From assembly GCF_036346295.1 (NCBI RefSeq), contig NZ_CP107821.1:62001-126000 (forward strand): DNA of 64,000 bases, read 5' to 3'. Made by a program: the position numbers and the translations under genes. The DNA comes from Streptomyces sp. NBC_00536 (GTDB taxonomy: Bacteria > Actinomycetota > Actinomycetes > Streptomycetales > Streptomycetaceae). Positions 57,784 through 64,000 of the stretch are shown piece after piece. The notes beneath the pieces were generated by a model. It had not been told where the DNA came from and did no database searches. It saw nothing but the letters and a program-made list of their open reading frames with translations. Numbering within the stretch: position 1 is the stretch's first letter; every line of letters begins with the position of its first letter.

Positions 57784-58578
57784 ATGACGATCACGACCGC
57801 CGTCGACCACGCAGCACTGCTGCGGGCCCTCAGGGCTGCTGTGCGGGCCGTACGAACTGCCCCCGGACTGGACACCCTTGCCGCCCTGTCGTCGGCGCTC
57901 CTGGCGTTCCCCACGGAGTCCTTCCGCTGGAACCTTGAAGACGGGCACCTACGGGTACTCAAGGCCGTGCAGTTCGCCGAGGAGAGCCAGCACTTCGCGG
58001 TCATCGACCACATGGACGATGCGGTGACGGACCTGACCCGGATGCAGCCGAGTTGGACGCCCGCGTACGCGACGGTGGCGATGGCGGACGCGGTGCAGCT
58101 CCTGGCGCGGTGCCACGACCGCCGGGCCGACATGGAAGAGCAGCCGTTCGATCCGTGGTCCCGAGCGGCCGAGGCCGGTACGCGACTGGTCGCCATCCTG
58201 CTGCGGCGGACCGACGCCCGTCCTGCCGACACCGTGATGGTGCGCACGTCCGCAGAGTTCGCCGCGCGCATGCGGGCCGCCGTGGCCTCGAATGCCGTCT
58301 TGGGTGCTTCCCAGTTCGCCGAGGAAATGGCACGCGTCTGGGGCCTGTTCCGGATCGGCCCCCGCAGGCCGTACAGGAACGGCGGGGCCGTCGAGTGGAC
58401 GCGCCGCCTGGGTGGCGTCAGCTACAGGTTCGAGCTGGTCGAGCCCGGATGGCACCCGGATCACCCGCACGGCCGCGTACGGGTGTTCCGCGGCGACCTG
58501 CGTGAGCCGGAGCGGTCGGTGTCGCTGACCGCCCGCACCAGCCGCAAGGTGATCGACCGCTTCGTCAGTTCCCTCTGA
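57784..58578 (+). CDS. accessory protein with WxRR module (paralogue of 58662)
   Basis: 264 residues from ATG 57784. The helical N-terminal part (LLRALRAAVRAVRTAP, VLKAVQFAEESQHFAVIDHMDDAV) aligns with the next gene product. VWGLFRIGPRRPYRNGGAVEWTRRLGGVSYRFELVEP starts the C-terminal WxRR module. A tandem duplicate that has diverged strongly outside these blocks. Confidence 0.65.
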   Translation: MTITTAVDHAALLRALRAAVRAVRTAPGLDTLAALSSALLAFPTESFRWNLEDGHLRVLKAVQFAEESQHFAVIDHMDDAVTDLTRMQPSWTPAYATVAMADAVQLLARCHDRRADMEEQPFDPWSRAAEAGTRLVAILLRRTDARPADTVMVRTSAEFAARMRAAVASNAVLGASQFAEEMARVWGLFRIGPRRPYRNGGAVEWTRRLGGVSYRFELVEPGWHPDHPHGRVRVFRGDLREPERSVSLTARTSRKVIDRFVSSL

Positions 58579-58585
58579 TCCGCCC

Positions 58586-58614
58586 GGCGGGGCGTGCCCG
58601 TCGTCCGCCCCGCC
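58586..58614 (+). terminator. intergenic GGCGGGGCG/CGCCCCGCC hairpin
   Basis: GGCGGGGCG (58586-58594) pairs perfectly with CGCCCCGCC (58606-58614), followed by GGCCCC. Confidence 0.6.
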
Positions 58615-58661
58615 GGCCCCGCTCTTCATTCCCAACCCGTAATCCCCTGGAGGAATCGATC

Positions 58662-59471
58662 ATGAACACCGTGAGCAGCAGCACCCTGTACCCGCTCATC
58701 CTTGCCGGGCAGTCCGCCGTGCGCGCCGTCGAGATCCACGCGACCCCCGCAACGCTGGCCGCCGTCGACAGGGCCCTGTGTGACCTGCCGGTGAACTTCC
58801 TGGACGCCCCCGCCGACAAGGCCCTTCACGAGGCGCTGCGGGCGGTATCCCTCGCCGAGGACGCCGAGGAGTGGAAGCTCCTGGCCGCCGTTGAGCGCAC
58901 CGTGTCCGTGCTCCTGCACCAGGGGCCGACCTTGCCCGTGGGCGAGGAGCCCGCCGTCAAGGCCGTGGTGGAGCTCGCCGGGGTGTGCCTCGCCAACTCG
59001 GACGGCGACGAGCCGTTGTCCGCCAGGGCGTGGGAGCGCGCTTACTGGGCGGCCGCCGAAGCGCTGGCCCTGGTGGTGCGCGCCGTCCGAGGGGAAGACG
59101 TCGGCGGCGCAGCTCGGTTCAACCGGACGATGACGGACGCCCTGACCGCCGTCCGCCGCGCGATCCCGTACCGGGCGCTGCACGAGACACGCCGTGCCCT
59201 GTACGACGCCGCCGCTTCCTACGGGCTGTTCGCCATAGAGATGCGTCAGCCCGTGCGCACCGGCCGGTGGGACTGGGCGCGCCGCATCAAGAACGCGGTC
59301 TACCGCTTCGAGCTCGTACCGCCACTGGTCCAGGACGCCCCGTACCCGTACGGCTCGGTCGCGGTCCAGCGCATCAACGAGGACGGGACGGCCGGCCCGG
59401 TGCGGTACTTCCCGCTCGGACCCGACGAGGAGCGTCGTCGCGCCGTGACCGAGGCCCAGCACCGAATCTGA
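58662..59471 (+). CDS. accessory protein with WxRR module (paralogue of 57784)
   Basis: 269 residues; GGAGG precedes the ATG. AGQSAVRAVEIHATPATLAAVDRAL and ALRAVSLAEDAEEWKLLAAVERTV align with the previous product. SYGLFAIEMRQPVRTGRWDWARRIKNAVYRFELVPP is the shared transition into the WxRR module. No enzyme motif. Confidence 0.65.
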   Translation: MNTVSSSTLYPLILAGQSAVRAVEIHATPATLAAVDRALCDLPVNFLDAPADKALHEALRAVSLAEDAEEWKLLAAVERTVSVLLHQGPTLPVGEEPAVKAVVELAGVCLANSDGDEPLSARAWERAYWAAAEALALVVRAVRGEDVGGAARFNRTMTDALTAVRRAIPYRALHETRRALYDAAASYGLFAIEMRQPVRTGRWDWARRIKNAVYRFELVPPLVQDAPYPYGSVAVQRINEDGTAGPVRYFPLGPDEERRRAVTEAQHRI

Positions 59472-59483
59472 CCCCTTCCGGCT

Positions 59484-59512
59484 CCGGGGCGCGTTCCTGC
59501 GCCGCGCCCCGG
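59484..59512 (+). terminator. intergenic CCGGGGCGCG/CGCGCCCCGG hairpin
   Basis: Ten-base perfect arms at 59484-59493 and 59503-59512, then CCGACC. After the 58662 gene. Confidence 0.65.
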
Positions 59513-59538
59513 CCGACCGACTGCCTCAGGAGCTTCCC

Positions 59539-59946
59539 ATGTACTCCATCCCCCGCGTGTTCGCCTTCTACGTCCCTCGCAGCAGTAGCGACGCCCACCG
59601 TCGCCTGATCGACGCTCCGCCCCCGTACGGCGTCGACTGGGAACCACCCGCCGGTACGGATCTCCAGTGGGGCGACCGGATCGTGTTCGGTAGCACGAGC
59701 ATGAACAGCCGCGTCCGGCCCGGTGGCTGGTCAACCGCCGTCATCCGCTTCCGTGTGTTCTCCGTGTCCGCCTTCCGCACCGAGCAGTCCCGGGCCGGCG
59801 CACTGGCCATCGTCGGCGGCCACGACGACTTCGAGGCGCCGGGAACTGAGCTGGGGGAGCTGGCCGAAGAACTCCGGCTCTCCGCCAATCAGCGGTCCGT
59901 TCGCCCGCTGCACGTGCCCGCTTGGCTCCCGTTCGCCCTGCGCTGA
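59539..59946 (+). CDS. hypothetical protein, right accessory arm
   Basis: 135 residues. VFAFYVPRSSSDAHRRLIDAPPPYGVDWEPPAGTDLQWGDRIVFGS and VIRFRVFSVSAFRTEQ suggest a beta domain. AGGAG lies before ATG 59539. No family recognised. Confidence 0.6.
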   Translation: MYSIPRVFAFYVPRSSSDAHRRLIDAPPPYGVDWEPPAGTDLQWGDRIVFGSTSMNSRVRPGGWSTAVIRFRVFSVSAFRTEQSRAGALAIVGGHDDFEAPGTELGELAEELRLSANQRSVRPLHVPAWLPFALR

Positions 59947-59953
59947 CCCGACG

Positions 59954-59977
59954 GCCCGGGGCGCCACCGCCCCGGGC
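59954..59977 (+). terminator. intergenic GCCCGGGGCG/CGCCCCGGGC hairpin
   Basis: Perfect ten-pair stem with a four-base loop, eight bases past the 59539 gene stop. Confidence 0.75.
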
Positions 59978-60076
59978 CCGGCCCGCTGCTTCCTCCCCTC
60001 GGCCGCATCCCCTGCGGCCGTGAGCAGGGCGCATCGTGCCCCCGCCGGACCCGTACTCACCGCTTGGAGATCCACC

Positions 60077-60691
60077 GTGTCCACCATGACCTTGACCGCC
60101 CTGGCCGTGCAGCCGGCCATGTTCCCCCCGCCCTCCGTCCCACTGCTCTTCACTGATGGCGACCGCTACGTGTGGCCGCACACGGGGGACGTGTGGACCC
60201 GCACCAGCGGATCGTGGGTGCCGTCCCGGTACGACGGCCAGGACGACGGCACAGGCTGGTGGACTGACGCCGAGGTGAGCGCGGCTCTGCACCGGGCCGT
60301 CGAGAACTGGGACGCGCGGCAGCGGTTCGTGCCCGCAGACCCGGGCGCCGTCCTGCCGGGGCGGACGCTGCTCGCACTCCCGCCCATGCATGACTCCGCG
60401 CAGTACGTGACCGAGCACCAGGGCTCGGGGCTGCTCGTGCCGCTGCGGGACCTGGTGGCGCAGCACGACGAGGATGCGGCGTACGACGTCCCCGGCGTCA
60501 TCTCCGGCAGCAGGATGCGGGACGTTGTGATGGAAGTCGTCAGGCAGCAGCGACGGCCGCGCGCCACGTACGACGAAGCCGCGGGGCGGGTGTACGTCCG
60601 GTATGACCTGCCCTTGGACCCGTACGGCCGTCCGGCGGTCGTGGAGTGCCTGCACGTGTTCGTGTTCACCGCGTCCCCTGCGGAGGCATAG
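60077..60691 (+). CDS. mosaic accessory protein, SGxxxR module near C-terminus
   Basis: 204 residues from GTG 60077 with GGAG seven bases upstream. RYVWPHTGDVWTRTSGSWVP and TGWWTDAEVSAALHRAVENW lie in the first half. VPLRDLVAQHDEDAAYDVPGVISGSRMRDVVMEVV with AGRVYVRYDLP resembles the SGxLLR/beta module of 49408 and 55803. Function unknown. Confidence 0.6.
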   Translation: MSTMTLTALAVQPAMFPPPSVPLLFTDGDRYVWPHTGDVWTRTSGSWVPSRYDGQDDGTGWWTDAEVSAALHRAVENWDARQRFVPADPGAVLPGRTLLALPPMHDSAQYVTEHQGSGLLVPLRDLVAQHDEDAAYDVPGVISGSRMRDVVMEVVRQQRRPRATYDEAAGRVYVRYDLPLDPYGRPAVVECLHVFVFTASPAEA

Positions 60692-60693
60692 CC

Positions 60694-60987
60694 GTGTCGA
60701 ACGTGAAGGAGCGCGGCCGGCTCGGAGACATCCTCATGCGGGAGTTCGGCGAGTACGCCGCGGCGCTCACTGAGGCCGGAGAGGACTGGGCCGCCGTCTG
60801 GTGGCACGAGCGGTGGGCGCCGGAGACCCGGCTTCGTTGGCTGCACGGCCGGTTTCTGCTGGCCCGGGAGATGGCCGCGGCGGTCGGTGTCTGGATAGAC
60901 GACGAGGAGATCACCGCCGAGCACACCGCACGGCTGGAATACCTCCAGATGTTCCCCGATGGAACGCCGAGCCTCACCAGTGGCTGA
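60694..60987 (+). CDS. small helical hypothetical
   Basis: 97 residues from GTG 60694, two bases after the previous stop. Helical and Trp-rich (EDWAAVWWHERWAPETRLRWLHGRFLLAREMAAAVG). The end overlaps the next gene. No family. Confidence 0.6.
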   Translation: MSNVKERGRLGDILMREFGEYAAALTEAGEDWAAVWWHERWAPETRLRWLHGRFLLAREMAAAVGVWIDDEEITAEHTARLEYLQMFPDGTPSLTSG

Positions 60988-61339
60988 CCGGTGGTGGATT
61001 CGGCCGGCGGCGGACCGCGCGCGGTGGGCGCTGCGCGCGGATCGCGCACGGCAGGAGCTCGCGCACCAGCTGCACGGCACCGTTGAACCCGGCGGCGCGG
61101 TCGAGACCCGCCGGGCCCGGGTGATTGTGGTCGCCCCCGTTGCCCGGCCGCATCTGCTGCGGGTGACCGTCCAGCGCTACGACCGAGTCGGGCCGACCGT
61201 AACCGCCGAGGTGGACATGGACCGGATCGACATCCGCGCCCTGGCCGCCGTCGTCCGCGCCGCTTCCCGTACGCCCTGGTGGGCCCGGATCCGCGCCCGC
61301 CTTCCCTTCCTCCCTACGCGAAAGCAGAAGACCCAATGA
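60980..61339 (+). CDS. small basic hypothetical
   Basis: 119 residues from GTG 60980, overlapping the preceding gene by eight bases; ATG 60959 is an alternative. Arg-rich helix at the start (AADRARWALRADRARQELAHQL) and a beta centre (RARVIVVAPVARPHLLRVTVQRYD). The stop overlaps the next ATG as ATGA. Start not certain. Confidence 0.5.
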   Translation: MADRWWIRPAADRARWALRADRARQELAHQLHGTVEPGGAVETRRARVIVVAPVARPHLLRVTVQRYDRVGPTVTAEVDMDRIDIRALAAVVRAASRTPWWARIRARLPFLPTRKQKTQ

Positions 61340-62439
61340 CCAGCATCATCCCGATGTCCGTTACCCGGTCCGTCGCCCTCGCGGCGCGGGTGACAACGCT
61401 GCTCGCCGACCGCTTCCCGGAGCACGTCCCCGGTGGACAGGACGGGTTCCGCGTCGAGTCCCTGGACCACCAGGAGCCGCGCCGGATGTTCGTCCGATGG
61501 TACGGCGGCGAGCCGACCCGCCCGGCCGCCTCCTCTGGACAGAGCTTCGGCGTCGAGGGCGAGTACGCCGACGTCGCCGCAGTGCTCACGAAGGAGGGCT
61601 ACGCGGTGGCGCGGACCCCTGGCCGGCTGGAGATGTTCGTGGACGACAGGCCGGTGGACAGCGGCGGCGCCCGCTACGAGGTGGCCGCCAACGACGTGCC
61701 GTTCATGGCGCCGTGGCTGGTGGTGGACCGGTGGACCCGGGTGCCCGTGGCCTCGGCACAGACCGAGAGCGAGGCGGCGGGCGAGGCGTACAAGCTGGAG
61801 CGTGCCCACGTGCTCACCGACGCCCGGCTGGCCACTCTCCCCGCCCTGTGGCCGTTCCTGACGCGGGCTGATGCTCTGCTCGGCGACGGGGTGACGTGGC
61901 TGCGCCAGGAGCTGCACGATTCCCGTTCGTCCGGCGAACTCGTGGAGCGCGAGCGGCTGGACGCCCTGGTGGACGTGGCCAACGTGCTGCGCCGAGGTGA
62001 GGGCGTCGTGCAGGACGGGCGCAGCACGGCGTACGACAGCACGTATCCGGGGCGGGCGCACTGGCCGCTCACCTACCGGGTGCGGTGGGTACCCAAGTCC
62101 GCGGCGCCGGCCGTCGGGTACTTCCCTGGCCGGGACTGGCAGCGCGGTCCCGCCGAGGACACGGTGATCACGCTCCTGGTCGACGGTGGACTGCGCCCCG
62201 TGGTCTACGGCGAGTCGCTGGGGCGCAACGGGTTCATGTGCGAGCAGGACGGCTTCATGGTCTCCGCCGTCGACCCGCGCGACCTCTCGGTTCCGGGGAT
62301 CAGCATCAGCTCCATCGGGCCGTCGGCACAGGTCGATCGTGTTCCTGACGTGCTGAGGACCGCCGGGTGGCGGGTCGAGGGCGGTGGCGAGAAGGACTGG
62401 CCGGACGACTGGACGGTGTTCCCGCCGGCCGCCGGGTAG
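61336..62439 (+). CDS. large hypothetical, right accessory arm
   Basis: 367 residues. Two regions look related to each other: VESLDHQEPRRMFVRWYGG...EYADVAAVLTKEGY near the start and VSAVDPRDLSVPGISISSIG...VPDVLRTAGWRVE at the end, suggesting internal duplication. A helical middle (DALLGDGVTWLRQELHDSR) separates them. Coupled to the gene before. No motif assigned. Confidence 0.65.
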   Translation: MTSIIPMSVTRSVALAARVTTLLADRFPEHVPGGQDGFRVESLDHQEPRRMFVRWYGGEPTRPAASSGQSFGVEGEYADVAAVLTKEGYAVARTPGRLEMFVDDRPVDSGGARYEVAANDVPFMAPWLVVDRWTRVPVASAQTESEAAGEAYKLERAHVLTDARLATLPALWPFLTRADALLGDGVTWLRQELHDSRSSGELVERERLDALVDVANVLRRGEGVVQDGRSTAYDSTYPGRAHWPLTYRVRWVPKSAAPAVGYFPGRDWQRGPAEDTVITLLVDGGLRPVVYGESLGRNGFMCEQDGFMVSAVDPRDLSVPGISISSIGPSAQVDRVPDVLRTAGWRVEGGGEKDWPDDWTVFPPAAG

Positions 62440-62508
62440 CCGCTGTTCCCACTGGGAACACCGCATCGTCGTGGGGCCCGGGTCGAACGGGCTCCTCCTC
62501 AACTCCAC

Positions 62509-62573
62509 GGACGTGGTGTACAGTTTTCCTTGTTGGACGGTACGAGCAAGCCGGGCCAACGCAACGCTCCGAA
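62509..62573 (+). promoter_or_regulatory. promoter box and leader RNA motif, copy c4
   Basis: GGACGTGGTGTACAGT (62509-62524), hairpin CGGT, loop ACGAGCAA, GCCG (62538-62553) with a T-G closing pair, CGCTCCGAA (62565-62573), then GAAGGGG and ATG 62594. The G-C to T-G change next to the loop preserves pairing. Confidence 0.7.
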
Positions 62574-62593
62574 CCCAATCGAAGGGGACAGCT

Positions 62594-63568
62594 ATGTCCA
62601 CCCCCAGCATTCTCGCTCAACTCGACACCGCACCCCGCCGCCGGGCGCAGCGGACGCAGCTCATCGATGCGGCGGAGACCGCCGAGCGCCAGCACGCCGA
62701 AGCCCGCAAGGCCCTTCATTCGCTGAACCAGGAACTCGACCGTGTCAGGACCCGCGCGCAGAGGGCGGACCGTTACATCGCGCTGTACCCCTACTCGCCG
62801 GAGCGGCAGCAGGAACGCGCGGACATCGGTCAGGAACTCGCCGCCCTCGAACCGGCCCAGCGGCACGCAGCGGCCCTCACCGCCGCGACCAACGTGGTCC
62901 GCGAGTCCGCGCGCCTGGAACTGGCCTGGTTCGACCGGCCCCGCTCCTCCGCCCCCGGTGTCAGCCGCGCCGAGGTCATCCAGTACCACGACGCTGCGGT
63001 ACCGGCCTCCAGCTACTCGGTGACCCGTCTGTGGGCCGGCATCCGCAAGCCGGGCGAGCCCTGGCAGAGCTACGACCCGGACATCGTCCGCCGCTCGCGC
63101 GCCCGGTCCATCCTCGCGGCCTGGTCCAGCAACCCGGACAACCACCTTCTGCGGGACGCCGAGGGACGGCTGTACATCGCCGGGGCCGGAAGCCGACTGG
63201 AGTTCGTACCCAACGACATCGCGCCGCCCGCCACCGAGGGAGAAGCCCTCAGGGCCGCCCTCGCCGTCTACGGCTATCCCACCTACGACTTCGAAGACTG
63301 CGGCATGACGTCGGTCATCGTGCCCGGCGACCCCAGGGCCTCCGAGTACCACTCCTGCGACGGCCTGTACTTCCAAATCTCCTCTGGGGAGTACGCCTGT
63401 CGGCCGGCCTCCGCCCACGACGAACCGTGGGGCGCCTCCGTGTTCAACCACGGGGAGTACGTCGACACCTTGGACGCCTCCCCCGACGGATCCACCCTCG
63501 CCGAGGACTGCGCCCACATCGCCCGCGCCATCGCGAACTACTCCCTTCCGGTCCCGGCCGCGCGGTAG
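62594..63568 (+). CDS. coiled-coil accessory protein behind leader copy c4
   Basis: 324 residues. The first 110 residues are a long charged helix (LIDAAETAERQHAEARKALHSLNQELDRVRTRAQRAD...) likely to form a coiled coil. The rest is beta-rich with SYSVTRLWAGIRKPGEPWQSYD and TYDFEDCGMTSVIVPGD. New transcription unit inside the right arm. Function unknown. Confidence 0.65.
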   Translation: MSTPSILAQLDTAPRRRAQRTQLIDAAETAERQHAEARKALHSLNQELDRVRTRAQRADRYIALYPYSPERQQERADIGQELAALEPAQRHAAALTAATNVVRESARLELAWFDRPRSSAPGVSRAEVIQYHDAAVPASSYSVTRLWAGIRKPGEPWQSYDPDIVRRSRARSILAAWSSNPDNHLLRDAEGRLYIAGAGSRLEFVPNDIAPPATEGEALRAALAVYGYPTYDFEDCGMTSVIVPGDPRASEYHSCDGLYFQISSGEYACRPASAHDEPWGASVFNHGEYVDTLDASPDGSTLAEDCAHIARAIANYSLPVPAAR

Positions 63569-63665
63569 CCCCGGGGCGCCGCACTGCCCGCCCGCGCTCC
63601 GGCACGGGCGGGGAGGTGCGGAACCCCGGTTCCCCACCCGCGATCCGCCCGAAGAAGGGACACCC

Positions 63666-64000
63666 ATGTCCACCACCGCCCCCGTGACGCTGCTCCCCGA
63701 CGTCGCAGCCGTCATCTCGACGCTCAAAGCCGTAGGGCTCGGTGCCTTCTACGACGCCGACGACCGTGCGGTCATCGCCCATCCGATCCAGATCCCCCAG
63801 GAGCACGCGCTCAACGGAACGCACGTGATGGTCCAGTGGGGGCCCTACAACAGCGGGCTGATCTACGGACGCCCGGCGTCGTTCCGGGCCACCGAGTGGG
63901 TTGGCGACGGTCCCGACCTGCGCGAGATGGGGACCATCTACGCCACACCCATCCGACGGCCGTTCACGAGAGAGGCTCAGCGGTGCGCGAACGCCATCCG
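63666..64000 (+). CDS. accessory protein, 3' end beyond window
   Basis: ATG 63666 after AAGGGA; 111 codons are visible and the frame is open at the window edge. The product starts MSTTAPVTLLPDVAAVISTL and continues with HVMVQWGPYNSGLIYG. It has the same upstream spacing style as the other right-arm genes. No family recognised from the part seen. Confidence 0.6.
   Translation, partial: MSTTAPVTLLPDVAAVISTLKAVGLGAFYDADDRAVIAHPIQIPQEHALNGTHVMVQWGPYNSGLIYGRPASFRATEWVGDGPDLREMGTIYATPIRRPFTREAQRCANAI

Overview
The window is high-GC actinobacterial DNA that looks like Streptomyces. The signs are codon bias, frequent GTG starts, and families common in that genus (DUF5999, DUF6221, RRQRL zinc-binding protein, NsdA-like XRE/TPR regulator). 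It carries virion genes (portal-MuF fusion, large terminase, HNH nuclease), plasmid genes (FtsK/TraB-like DNA translocase, RepL-like winged-helix pair) and a tyrosine integrase. The simplest reading is a temperate phage-plasmid, or a large plasmid-like prophage, of Streptomyces. It is not closed in this window: the portal gene runs off the left edge and an accessory gene runs off the right edge. No rRNA or tRNA gene was recognised.

Layout. 1-3.5 kb: leftward head genes ending in the portal. 3.5-14.1 kb: cargo, dominated by a leftward operon queD-queE-folE-dpdA-PNP-like-kinase-like-DUF2797-methyltransferase-Nudix. This is a 7-deazaguanine pathway with a guanine transglycosylase but no QueC. 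14.2-18.5 kb: XRE/TPR regulator and a five-gene leftward operon ending in the integrase, under a 30-bp perfect palindrome. 18.7-26.9 kb: rightward plasmid-type genes including a RusA-like nuclease, a leader peptide with attenuator-like repeats ahead of an FtsK/TraB-like translocase, a lipoprotein, a gene flanked by identical 18-bp operators, and an RRQRL zinc protein. 27-33.3 kb: mostly hypotheticals, a recombinase-like protein without a visible tyrosine, nested inverted repeats, and two CRISPR-like repeats. 33.3-35.4 kb: operators and two tandem RepL-like genes, closed by a strong terminator. 35.5-42.1 kb: packaging (large terminase, HNH nuclease, triple-HTH protein next to five palindromic 14-mers that could be a pac site). 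42.2-64 kb: a dense array of small element-specific genes running outward in two arms from a divergent promoter hub at about 54.5-54.8 kb.

Three repeated control systems tie the window together. (1) Four leftward promoter-like elements share GTAAC-N17-CGTC with an invariant 17-nt gap and lie ahead of head, packaging and other leftward genes. (2) Six copies of a GGACGTGGTGTACAGT box, five of them ahead of accessory-arm genes. (3) Seven copies of a 5'-leader RNA hairpin with an ACGAGCAA-type loop over covarying stems, followed by CGCTCCG that could pair with the loop as a pseudoknot. GGGGCG/CGCCCC hairpins lie between many accessory genes. Accessory proteins are mosaics of shared modules. The likely economy is: RepL-like genes replicate and the translocase moves the plasmid state; the late promoters drive virion genes; the 7-deazaguanine operon probably protects DNA from restriction; and the accessory arms are co-regulated through the box and RNA leader. 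All functional statements are read from sequence and remembered family features; no database search was run.
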